In this document: positions 1 through 5,661 of the stretch, piece by piece
How positions within the stretch are numbered: the first letter of the stretch is position 1
How the letters are laid out: every line of letters begins with the position of its first letter
DNA from: Lichenicola sp964245345
GTDB lineage: Bacteria; Pseudomonadota; Alphaproteobacteria; Acetobacterales; Acetobacteraceae
DNA: 6,752 nt
Assembly: GCA_964245345.1 (NCBI GenBank)
Contig: CAXTMS010000191.1
Coordinates: forward strand, 1-6,752
Direction: 5' to 3'
The notes under the pieces: generated by a model
What the model was told of the DNA's origin: nothing
Databases searched by the model: none
The model's input: the letters and a program-made list of their open reading frames with translations, nothing else
Made by a program: the position numbers and the translations under genes

Positions 1-440
1 CCGGCATGAACGGCCGGCTCGACACGCTGCAGGCGGCGGTGCTGCTGGCCAAGCTCGACGTGTTCGAGCACGAGCTGACCCGTCGCGAGGAGATCGCCTG
101 CGCCTACGACGCCGGCCTGGCAGCGGCGGGCGCCGAGCGGCTGCTGCCGCCGCAGCGCGTGCCGGGCGGCGGGAGCGCCTGGGCGGTCTATGCCGTCCTG
201 CTGCCGTCCCCGGAGGCGCGCGACGCGCTCCAGGCGGCACTCCGCACCCGAGGCGTGCCGACCGCGATCTACTACCCGCGGCCGCTGCACCTGCAGCCGG
301 CCTACCGGCCGCACCATGACGGCGTCTCGCTTCCGGTGTCGGAAACCCTGTCCGGCCGGATCCTGGCCCTGCCGATGCACCCCGAGCTGGACGCGGGCGA
401 CGTGCGCCACGTCGTCGAGTCGGTGCTGGCGGCGCTGTGA
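1..440 (+). CDS. DegT/DnrJ/EryC1/StrS family aminotransferase, C-terminal part (5' truncated)
   Basis: This is the C-terminal third of a PLP-dependent sugar aminotransferase. The family transfers an amino group, usually from glutamate, to a nucleotide-linked keto-sugar for O-antigen, capsule or glycan synthesis in the cytoplasm. The frame is entered at base 3 and ends at TGA 438-440, giving about 145 visible residues. The visible start, GMNGRLDTLQAAVLLAKL, is the family's conserved segment that follows the PLP-lysine domain. Further on are a GVPTAIYYPRPLHLQPAY segment and LALPMHPEL, both typical of WbpE-like members. The ATG at 6 is internal to the family alignment, so it is not the real start. 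The PLP lysine and the N-terminal domain lie outside the window. The gene ends 7 bp before the convergent cyclase gene. The sugar substrate cannot be told from this fragment; a WbpE-like UDP-sugar aminotransferase is the nearest resemblance from memory. Confidence 0.93.
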   Translation, partial: GMNGRLDTLQAAVLLAKLDVFEHELTRREEIACAYDAGLAAAGAERLLPPQRVPGGGSAWAVYAVLLPSPEARDALQAALRTRGVPTAIYYPRPLHLQPAYRPHHDGVSLPVSETLSGRILALPMHPELDAGDVRHVVESVLAAL

Positions 441-472
441 CGGCGGCTCAGGGATCGCGCACCCGCCGCCGT
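440..472. terminator. Possible bidirectional hairpin between convergent genes
   Basis: A 7-bp perfect inverted repeat pairs ACGGCGG (440-446) with CCGCCGT (466-472) across a 19-nt loop. It spans the junction where the aminotransferase (stop 438-440) and the cyclase (stop 448-450) end tail to tail. No T-tract follows on either strand. The repeats are simple GC-rich sequence, so chance is a real alternative. Confidence 0.25.
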
Positions 473-1557
473 GCCCTGTCGTCGGCGCGCCTGCCGACGG
501 TGTTGGCGTGGTCGTCGACGTGCATCATCGTGCGGTTCCGGCCCAGCCGCTTGGCGCGGTAGAGCGCCCGGTCCGCCAGCGCCATCTGGTCGCCGAGCGA
601 CTGGCCGAGCCTGCTGGGCGGGCTGATGCCGACGCTGACGGTGACGTCCTGCCCGGTGTCCGCGCAGGCGATCCGCACCCGTTCGGCCAGCTGGCGCGCC
701 TGCACCGGCGACACCCCGGCCAGGGCGGCGGCGAACTCCTCGCCACCGATGCGCCCGAACACGGTGTCCTCCCCCAGCGCTCGGCTCGCCAGGGCGGCGA
801 AGCGTCGTATCGCCTCGTCGCCGGCGGCGTGTCCCAGCGTGTCGTTGATCCGCTTGAAGTGGTCGATGTCGAACACCAAGACCGTGCGTTGGCCGAGCTG
901 TTCCGCCGCCCGCCAGAAGCCGCGCCGGTTCAGCACCCCGCCCAGCTCGTCGCGCAGGCCCGCCATCTCCAGCACCGCGATCAGGCCGAAGCCGGGCCAG
1001 AGCACGGTGCGCGCCAGGGTCTCGACGGTCAGGATCGCGGTTGCCGTCGCGATCCAGCCTGGAACGGGAACCAGCACGGAAACCAGGAACAGCCCGGACA
1101 CCAGCGGGTGCAGGACCGTGGCCGTGATCAGGCCGCGCTGGCCGATGCCCTGGCGGGGCGCACGCACCAGGGCGAACAGGCAGCACAGCGTCAAGGCGTG
1201 GTCGATGACCAACGCTGTCACGGCGGAACCGACGCCGGGAGGCATCCAGGGCGACATGCGCGCCGCCATCCAGGTCAGCGGCGCCGCCGCCAGCCAGCCC
1301 GGATGGGGCCGGCGCCCGAGCAACCCGGCGGCTGCCTGCCAGCAGAGCCCCGACGCCAGCAGGCCGAGCGCCACCGCCACCGTGACCCAGGACCCGAGCC
1401 GTGCCGTCACCATCGCCAGCGCGGCCGCGGCACACACGCACGCCCACAGCAGCAGGCGCAGCGACACGTGCGGCTGCTGCCGCAAGGCCGTCCCGCAGAG
1501 CACCGCCATCAGCAACGGGACGAGCAGGGGCATGATCCCCGCAGGCATGAAGGGCAT
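448..1557 (-). CDS. Membrane-anchored diguanylate cyclase (GGDEF domain, no I-site)
   Basis: This protein probably makes c-di-GMP from two GTP at the inner membrane. From the ATG at 1557 it has 369 residues. Residues 1-195 hold about six or seven hydrophobic segments (near 5-24, 32-52, 55-80, 88-103, 110-131, 142-164 and 167-193) with no recognised sensor-domain signature. The GGDEF domain runs from about 202 to 345. It starts with DELGGVLNRR (203-212), has the metal- and GTP-binding FDIDHFKRIND (229-239), and has the active-site GGEEF at 271-275, so it looks catalytically competent. The usual inhibitory RxxD motif five residues before GGEEF is replaced by GEDT, so c-di-GMP feedback at an I-site is unlikely. 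The frame stays open to an ATG at 1686 (412 aa), but those extra 43 residues are low-quality sequence across the AT-rich leader. The 1557 start sits just before the first hydrophobic segment and has AAGG 12 nt upstream, which is a weak ribosome site. In-frame ATGs at 1548 and 1533 are alternatives. Confidence 0.9.
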   Translation of the reverse strand: MPFMPAGIMPLLVPLLMAVLCGTALRQQPHVSLRLLLWACVCAAAALAMVTARLGSWVTVAVALGLLASGLCWQAAAGLLGRRPHPGWLAAAPLTWMAARMSPWMPPGVGSAVTALVIDHALTLCCLFALVRAPRQGIGQRGLITATVLHPLVSGLFLVSVLVPVPGWIATATAILTVETLARTVLWPGFGLIAVLEMAGLRDELGGVLNRRGFWRAAEQLGQRTVLVFDIDHFKRINDTLGHAAGDEAIRRFAALASRALGEDTVFGRIGGEEFAAALAGVSPVQARQLAERVRIACADTGQDVTVSVGISPPSRLGQSLGDQMALADRALYRAKRLGRNRTMMHVDDHANTVGRRADDRARRRVRDP

Positions 1558-1582
1558 GAAGCGGCTGTACCTTGTCAGCAAC

Positions 1583-1606
1583 GTTAGCGAAGTTCTTGTT
1601 AACGAA
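1583..1606 (+). repeat. Imperfect 9-bp direct repeat, possible operator
   Basis: GTTAGCGAA (1583-1591) and GTTAACGAA (1598-1606) differ at one base and are 15 bp apart from start to start. They lie 26-49 bp upstream of the cyclase start. Tandem half-sites at such spacing are typical of regulator binding sites. The spacing does not fit the TTAA-N7-TTAA pattern known for CtrA. The regulator is unknown. Confidence 0.4.
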
Positions 1607-1751
1607 AATTTTCCGGTCCAGCGCCCCGGCCAGGCAGGAGTTCCCTGGTCTGCCAACCTCCTTTCCCGGACCGCCGACCTCGACATTGCTCACGCCTTGT
1701 TCCGCGCCCACCAGAACGACTACAGCATCAGCACCGACCGCATGGTCGACC

Positions 1752-1756
1752 GGGAG
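1752..1756 (+). promoter_or_regulatory. Ribosome binding site of the small exported protein
   Basis: GGGAG lies 6 nt upstream of ATG 1763. This decides the start in favour of 1763 over the in-frame ATG at 1742, which would place this site inside the coding sequence. Confidence 0.6.
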
Positions 1757-1762
1757 ATCCCC

Positions 1763-2161
1763 ATGACCCAGATCGACCTCGACCCGTTGCGCCGGGCCGG
1801 CACCCTCGCGATCGGCCTGGCGCTGGCATTGCTGGGCGACGCGGCAGCCGCCTGGGCACGGCAGGACCGGCCGGCGCCGGCTGCCACCGCCGTGTCCGGC
1901 CCGGTTCCTGCCGCTCCGGACGAAAGCCTCACCGTGCTCGGCCGCCGACACCATTTCGAGGCAGCACCCGTGCCGGGCGCGCCCATGGGACCGCCGCCGG
2001 ACAAGCCCGGGCCGCATCTGGGACGCTACAAGATCTCGGGCGACCAGACCCCCAAGGATGGCTTCGACGCCCAGACCGGCGCCTTCATCGCCCCGTTCGG
2101 CACCGCCTATACCGGCGCCAGCCCGACCGCGGGCGGCCTGGCCTCGCGGTTCGGGCATTGA
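1763..2161 (+). CDS. Small exported proline-rich protein of unknown function
   Basis: I do not recognise this 132-residue protein. Residues 1-32 look like a Sec signal peptide: a short start with RR at 10-11, a hydrophobic core from about 13 to 24 (GTLAIGLALALL), and a likely signal peptidase I cut near AAAAWA-RQ at 32. The mature part of about 100 residues is rich in Pro, Ala and Gly, with no cysteine and no membrane segment. It includes GPPPDKPGPHLGRYKISGDQ (76-95) and a Gly/Ala/Phe-rich end finishing ASRFGH. The cell envelope or periplasm is the likely location. The start is supported by GGGAG 6 nt upstream. The gene faces away from the cyclase and shares its control region, but no functional link is shown. 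The signal peptide and ribosome site make a real gene likely, although a GC-rich chance frame is not fully excluded. Confidence 0.7.
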   Translation: MTQIDLDPLRRAGTLAIGLALALLGDAAAAWARQDRPAPAATAVSGPVPAAPDESLTVLGRRHHFEAAPVPGAPMGPPPDKPGPHLGRYKISGDQTPKDGFDAQTGAFIAPFGTAYTGASPTAGGLASRFGH

Positions 2162-2167
2162 GCATGG

Positions 2168-2184
2168 CCGGCCGTCGCGGCCGG
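2168..2184. terminator. GC-rich hairpin between convergent genes
   Basis: CCGGCCG (2168-2174), loop TCG, then CGGCCGG (2178-2184) form a perfect 7-bp stem with a 3-nt loop. It begins 6 bp after the stop of the exported protein and ends 5 bp before the stop of the convergent reductase, so it could serve both. No T-run follows, as is common in high-GC genomes, so intrinsic termination is an inference. Confidence 0.5.
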
Positions 2185-2189
2185 ACCGG

Positions 2190-3317
2190 TCAGGCCGGTT
2201 GGCTGATGAAGCTGGTGACGTAGGGACGCAGGCCCTCGACGTCGAACAACGGCTGCGGCGCGATGCCGGCGGCGCGAACGTTGCGACGGTCGAAATGGCG
2301 GATCTGGCCCAGATACGGCGCGTAATGCCGCAGCCGCTGCATCACCAGCTCGGCCAGCTTGTCGCCCGGCGCCTCGTCGGTCCGGCCGATGGTGAGCCCC
2401 GCCAGCGGCGACAGCGCGTCCAGCACCCCCACCAGGGGCAGCGGCGTGTCGCTGGTCAGGTGGAAGGCGTGGCCGAGGGTGGAGGGGCCCGCGTCCATCA
2501 GCGCCATCATCTCCGCCACCACCGTGTCGACCGGGATCAGGTCCAGCGTCGAATCGCGCGGCACCGGCAGCAGGATCACCCTGCCGCGCGTCCGCGGCAT
2601 CCGGCCCAGCGCCAGCATGGTTTCCGCCACCTTGTAGAAGCCGGACAGCGCGGACATGCGATAGGTGACGGAATGGCCGATGATGATGCTGGGGCGCAGG
2701 ATGCGGAACAGGAGGCCGGTGCGGGCGCAGTGGTCGCGCACCACCGCCTCGGCTTCCCACTTGCTTTCCTCGTAAGCGTTGCTGAAGCCGGGCGGCTGGT
2801 CGCCGACCTGGTCCTCCAGGATCTCGCCTTCCCGGTCGCCGGCGACATAGGCGGTGCTGACGTAGTTGAACTCCGAGGCGCCGAGGCGGCTGGCGGCGTC
2901 CAGCATGGTTCGCGTGCCGTCGATGTTGACCGCGCGCACCGCGTCGCGGTCCGACGGGCGGAAGGACAGGTTCGCCGCGCAGTGCACGACCCGGAGCGGT
3001 CGCCCGTCGCACCCGTCGCGCCAGCGCACGACGTCGTCGAGCCAGCCGGCCCGCATGTCGCCGAGGTCGCCGCGGATCGCCGTCGCGCGCCCGATCGCCT
3101 CGTCGAGCCCCGCCTGCGCGCCGCGGTCCTCGCCGGCGCGGAGCAGTGCCGCCTTCAGCCGCGCCGACGCGGCCGGGTCGTCCGGCGCGCGAACCAGACA
3201 GGCTACCCGGCTGGCCGGATGGCGCTGCAGCCAGGCGGTGACGAACTGCGACCCAAGAAACCCGTTGCTGCCGGTCAGAAGGACGTCGTGCGGCCCCCCG
3301 TCTTGTTGTCGCTGCAT
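2190..3317 (-). CDS. Thioester reductase / fatty acyl reductase-like extended SDR
   Basis: This 375-residue cytoplasmic protein resembles the NAD-binding_4 (thioester reductase, Lys2/FAR) branch of extended SDRs. These use NAD(P)H to reduce acyl-CoA or carrier-bound acyl thioesters to aldehydes or alcohols. The Rossmann motif TGSNGFLG is at 15-22. HCAANLSF (112-119) follows, then STAYVAG (154-160) with the catalytic Ser/Thr, then YEESKWEAE with Tyr182 and Lys186, then RPSIIIGHS (208-216). The C-terminal part (about 240-375) would bind the substrate. It lacks the roughly 100-residue sterile domain of long fatty acyl-CoA reductases and any carrier or adenylation domain, so it is a free-standing reductase. 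The start at 3317 fits because the Rossmann strand begins at residue 11. AGGGA (minus strand, 3326-3322) lies 4 nt upstream, slightly close. The substrate is not readable; a sugar or polyketide epimerase/reductase is an alternative. Confidence 0.85.
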   Translation of the reverse strand: MQRQQDGGPHDVLLTGSNGFLGSQFVTAWLQRHPASRVACLVRAPDDPAASARLKAALLRAGEDRGAQAGLDEAIGRATAIRGDLGDMRAGWLDDVVRWRDGCDGRPLRVVHCAANLSFRPSDRDAVRAVNIDGTRTMLDAASRLGASEFNYVSTAYVAGDREGEILEDQVGDQPPGFSNAYEESKWEAEAVVRDHCARTGLLFRILRPSIIIGHSVTYRMSALSGFYKVAETMLALGRMPRTRGRVILLPVPRDSTLDLIPVDTVVAEMMALMDAGPSTLGHAFHLTSDTPLPLVGVLDALSPLAGLTIGRTDEAPGDKLAELVMQRLRHYAPYLGQIRHFDRRNVRAAGIAPQPLFDVEGLRPYVTSFISQPA

Positions 3318-3406
3318 GGCGTCCCTGTTTCTGGCAGGCGGGTATGTGCGATCGCCCTGTCGCGACGCAAGCGGGTTTTGTTATAAGGCTTGACAGCGGC
3401 GGGACC
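3318..3406. promoter_or_regulatory. Divergent intergenic region with AT-rich patch
   Basis: These 89 bp separate the thioester reductase (leftward) from the DUF6481-like gene (rightward) and should carry both promoters. The patch GTTTTGTTATAAGGCTTGAC (3374-3393) is the only AT-rich stretch. It contains TATAAC-like (minus) and TATAAG (plus) candidate -10 elements, but neither has a good -35 at the right distance. TTGACA at 3390-3395 has no matching -10 on the plus strand. Confidence 0.4.
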
Positions 3407-3817
3407 ATGATCAGGAGCCCGTCGCGGGTTCCACCACCACGATCGAGGGCTACCACCATCTTCAAAGGAAACAAGTTCGGCGAGCGGCAATCCGCGTCGG
3501 CGGAAGCCAAGCGCGCCATCCTGGCCAAGTTCCAGTCCCGCCCATCGGCGGACGATCCCGAGGTCCAGGCCCGTGCGGCCGAGCGCAAGGCGATCGCCGA
3601 GGCGCGCGAGGTCCGCATGGCCCAGCGCCGTCTCGAGCGCGAAGCGGAAGCCGCCCGCCAGGCGGCCGAGCGCGAGGCCGCCCTTGCCGCCGAGGCGCAG
3701 CGGCGCAAGGAAGAGGAAGCGGCCGCCGCGGAAGCCTTGCGCCGGGAGGCCCTGCTGAAGCTGGAGCAGAAGGCGGCGCGCGACGCGCGCTACGCCGCAC
3801 GCAAGGCCCGTCGCTGA
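3407..3817 (+). CDS. DUF6481-like charged alpha-helical protein
   Basis: This 136-residue protein resembles, from memory, the DUF6481 family found in alphaproteobacteria; its function is unknown. The conserved N-terminal block is FKGNKFGER (19-27), followed by SAEAKRAILAKF (31-42) and ADDPEVQARAAERKAIAEAR (48-67). Residues 52-122 are almost all Ala, Glu, Arg, Lys and Gln in long helical runs, probably a coiled coil. The end, ARDARYAARKARR (124-136), is strongly basic and could bind nucleic acid; that is inference. It has no signal peptide or membrane segment, so it is probably cytoplasmic. ATG 3407 is preferred: an in-frame ATG at 3344 would run into the leader of the divergent gene. The ribosome site at 3407 is poor (only GCGGG close by), and about 17 residues precede the conserved block. 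Its stop TGA (3815-3817) overlaps the likely start of the next SDR gene, suggesting co-translation. Confidence 0.75.
   Translation: MIRSPSRVPPPRSRATTIFKGNKFGERQSASAEAKRAILAKFQSRPSADDPEVQARAAERKAIAEAREVRMAQRRLEREAEAARQAAEREAALAAEAQRRKEEEAAAAEALRREALLKLEQKAARDARYAARKARR
3803..3806 (+). promoter_or_regulatory. Ribosome binding site before the proposed CTG start
   Basis: AAGG lies 7 nt upstream of CTG 3814, inside the last codons of the DUF6481-like gene. The spacing is standard. It is the main local support for initiation at CTG. Confidence 0.4.
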
Positions 3818-4656
3818 GCGCTGCGGGTCCCCGGACCGCCGTCGTCACCGGCGGCACCGGCGGACTCGGCCGCTGGATCGCCCTCGGCCTGGCTGGCTTC
3901 GGCCTGCGCGTGGTGCTGGTCGGGCGCAACCGGGAGCGGCTGCATGCCGCTGCCGGCTGGATCGACGGGCGGACCGGAACGCGGCCGCTCACGATTACCG
4001 CCGACCTGTCGCTCCTGTCGGACACCAGGCGGGCGGCAGATGAGGTCCGCGCCCTGGCGCCGGTGCTCGACGTGCTGGTGAACAACGCCGGCCTGTTGTC
4101 CCCGCGACGGGTCGAGACCGCGGAGGGCCACGAGCTCACCCTGGCGGTGAACCACCTGGCGCCGTTCGTGCTCACCCGGGCCCTGCTGCCCGTCCTGCAG
4201 GCTTCCGGGCGCGGGCGGGTGGTGATGACCGGCTCGTCCAGCTCGGACATGGCCCGGATCGACCCGGACGATCTGGAGCTGAGGCGCGGCTGGCGCATGA
4301 CGCGTGCCTATGCCCGCTCCAAGCTCGCCCTGCTGATGACCACGACCGAGACGGCGCGCGCGACCGCCGGCACCGGCGTCTCCTTGAACGTTGTTCATCC
4401 CGGCCTGGTCGCGACCGGGCTGGTGCGCAGCGGCGGCATCGACCAGGCGGTGTGGCGGCTGCTGGCACGGGTTTCGCTGAGCGAGGCCGAGGGCGCCGAC
4501 ACGCCGCTCCATGCGGCCTTGTCCCCGGAGCTCGACGGGATCAGCGGACGCTATCTGAAGCGGCGCGTCCCGGTTGCACCGAACCGGCTGGCGCGCGATC
4601 CGGCGCTGCGGGCCCGCGTGCTGGCGGCAACGGAGCGGCTGGCCGGTCCCGGCTGA
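3814..4656 (+). CDS. Short-chain dehydrogenase/reductase, retinol-dehydrogenase type, probable CTG start
   Basis: This is an NAD(P)-dependent SDR of about 280 residues if read from CTG 3814. The nucleotide-binding motif TGGTGGLG is at 12-19, NNAG at 90-93, the serine region TGSSSSD at 139-145, and the catalytic YARSK at Tyr166/Lys170. NVVHPGLVAT follows, and the C-terminal GISGRYLKRR resembles retinol-dehydrogenase/WWOX-like SDRs. The longer Ser-Tyr spacing also fits that group. The first ordinary start codon in this frame is GTG 3910, which would cut off the whole Rossmann motif and first strand, so it cannot be right for a working enzyme. Upstream the frame is open back to a stop at 3391-3393 with no ATG, GTG or TTG. 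CTG 3814 overlaps the previous stop as CTGA and has AAGG 7 nt upstream, which suggests translational coupling to the DUF6481-like gene. The substrate is unknown. The SDR assignment is sure; the start is not. Confidence 0.85.
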   Translation: MSAAGPRTAVVTGGTGGLGRWIALGLAGFGLRVVLVGRNRERLHAAAGWIDGRTGTRPLTITADLSLLSDTRRAADEVRALAPVLDVLVNNAGLLSPRRVETAEGHELTLAVNHLAPFVLTRALLPVLQASGRGRVVMTGSSSSDMARIDPDDLELRRGWRMTRAYARSKLALLMTTTETARATAGTGVSLNVVHPGLVATGLVRSGGIDQAVWRLLARVSLSEAEGADTPLHAALSPELDGISGRYLKRRVPVAPNRLARDPALRARVLAATERLAGPG

Positions 4657-5653
4657 CGCGTCGCAGCCGGCGCCAGGCGCCGGCGAGCCAGAGCTGGCTG
4701 CTCCAGCCGCGCGCGCGGGTTCCGAACGGTCCGTGCATGGAATGCCCGTCCGCGCGGGTGGCGAACAGGCACGGCACCCGGTCGCGCACGCAGGCCTCGT
4801 CGCGCGGCAGCTCGGAAGCGAAGTCGCTCCGCGACACCAGATACCCGGCCAGCCACGGCGACAGCCGGGCGATGCGTGAATACGCCTGCACCACACCGGT
4901 CAGCAGCAGCTCGCCGCCGCGTCCGGTGGCGCACAGCCACACCCCCTGCGCCGCCACCTCCGTCCGGTATACCGGGGGCACCGGACGCGCCGGGAAGCCC
5001 ATGTGCGACGGGGCGTGGTCGAAGAACGGGGTGTTGATCGCAGGCGGGATCAGGGTCGCCACCCGCACCCGGCTGCCGGCCAGGCGCAGCTCGATGCGCA
5101 GCGACTGCCCGAAGGCGCGCACCGCCGCCTTGGCGCCGGCATAGGAGGTCATCAGCGGCACGCCGTGGAACACCACCGCCGAGCACACGTTGACGATCGT
5201 GCCCTCGTTGCGCGGCATCATGTGCGCCAGCGCGATGCGGCTGCCGTTGACGGTGCCGTGATAGGTCACCTCGGTGACGCGCCGGTACTCCGCTTCCGGC
5301 ACGTCGCCGAAACGGCCATACACGCCGTTGCCGGCGGCGTTGACCCAGACCTCGATCGGTCCCAGTGCGGCCGCAACCGCACGCGCGGCGGCGGCGAGCG
5401 CATCGCTGTCTGCGACGTCTGCCACGGCGGAAGCGACAACCGCCTCAGGGCTGCGCTGCGCGATCAGGCGGGTGGCGGCGAGCAGGCCCTCGGCGCTGCG
5501 CGACACCAGCCCCACCCGCCAGCCGCGGGCGGCGAACAAGGCGGCGCTGCACAGCCCGATCCCGGACGAGGCGCCGGTGACCAGGACGACGCGCGGCTGG
5601 GTCGGCCCGCTCACGAAAGGCGGCCGGCGGGACGAGCGGAGGGCATGGCGCAT
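4541..5653 (-). CDS. SDR family oxidoreductase with C-terminal extension
   Basis: This is a 370-residue classical SDR, probably cytoplasmic or membrane-associated. Residues 21-33 are RVVLVTGASSGIG, the NAD(P)-binding motif. VNAAG (104-108) is a variant of NNAG. The catalytic Ser158 is in NVCSAV, and Tyr171/Lys175 are in YAGAK. PPAINTPFF (203-211) replaces the usual PG motif. Beyond the roughly 250-residue SDR core there is a C-terminal region. Its ADGHSMHGPF...SSQLW part (301-322) resembles, from memory, the end of a group of SDRs that finish with an HG-F ... S-QLW signature. The last roughly 45 residues are Pro/Ala/Arg-rich, go beyond that family end, and are antisense to the neighbouring SDR (116-bp overlap), so they look like read-through of a lost stop. 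ATG 5653 has GGAG 8 nt upstream. The EAL gene lies 56 bp upstream on the same strand, so the two may be co-transcribed. The substrate is unknown. Confidence 0.9.
   Translation of the reverse strand: MRHALRSSRRPPFVSGPTQPRVVLVTGASSGIGLCSAALFAARGWRVGLVSRSAEGLLAATRLIAQRSPEAVVASAVADVADSDALAAAARAVAAALGPIEVWVNAAGNGVYGRFGDVPEAEYRRVTEVTYHGTVNGSRIALAHMMPRNEGTIVNVCSAVVFHGVPLMTSYAGAKAAVRAFGQSLRIELRLAGSRVRVATLIPPAINTPFFDHAPSHMGFPARPVPPVYRTEVAAQGVWLCATGRGGELLLTGVVQAYSRIARLSPWLAGYLVSRSDFASELPRDEACVRDRVPCLFATRADGHSMHGPFGTRARGWSSQLWLAGAWRRLRRVSRDRPAAPLPPARGPAAPDRAPAGSVQPGRAASDSVR
4667..4683. terminator. GC-rich hairpin just after the plus-strand SDR stop
   Basis: CCGGCGC (4667-4673), loop CAG, then GCGCCGG (4677-4683) form a perfect 7-bp stem with a 3-nt loop, 11 nt after the plus-strand SDR stop. 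It lies within the coding sequence of the minus-strand SDR (around the AGAWRR residues). It could end the plus-strand transcript, but there is no T-run. Confidence 0.35.
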
Positions 5654-5661
5654 TAGCGCTG

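Larger units (their letters stand above)
1558..1762. promoter_or_regulatory. Divergent intergenic control region with AT-rich island
   Basis: These 205 bp separate the cyclase (leftward) from the small exported protein (rightward), so both promoters should lie here. An AT-rich island at about 1583-1612 stands out against the GC-rich surroundings. It holds a direct repeat, listed separately. I could not assign a convincing -35/-10 pair on either strand. A perfect Shine-Dalgarno-like AAGGAGGT (minus strand, 1663-1656) lies in the cyclase leader but has no start codon at a usable distance. No credible small gene was found here. Confidence 0.5.

Noticed and set aside
190..1587. 465-codon open frame on the plus strand antisense to the cyclase
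   Set aside because: It is rich in His, Gln and Arg with no motif, and the opposite strand has a clear GGDEF protein.
1583..1606. CtrA-binding site in the cyclase leader
   Set aside because: The TTAA-like half-sites are 11 bases apart instead of 7, and one is TTAG.
1558..1686. N-terminal extension of the cyclase to ATG 1686
   Set aside because: AAGG 9 nt upstream makes it possible, but the extra 43 residues have no domain character, cross the AT-rich repeat and would put the likely control region inside the gene.
1572..1766. 64-codon plus-strand frame starting at TTG
   Set aside because: It has no ribosome site, a Ser/Thr/Pro-rich product without any motif, and overlaps the cyclase leader and the ribosome site of the exported protein.
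302..2158. 618-codon open frame on the minus strand
   Set aside because: It runs antisense to or out of frame with the aminotransferase, cyclase and exported-protein genes. Its product is Arg/Gly/Ala/Pro-rich with no domain, as expected of chance frames at this GC content.
2058..3386. 442-codon open frame on the plus strand antisense to the thioester reductase
   Set aside because: It has the composition of a shadow frame, while the minus strand has the full set of SDR motifs.
3421..3450. Frame-1 reading STTTIEGYHH resembling the start of YbjQ-type proteins
   Set aside because: Only about eight residues match, no start codon is in that frame, and the similarity ends at once. It is probably chance.
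3790..4896. 368-codon minus-strand frame across the plus-strand SDR
   Set aside because: It has no recognisable domain and overlaps a gene with clear catalytic motifs.
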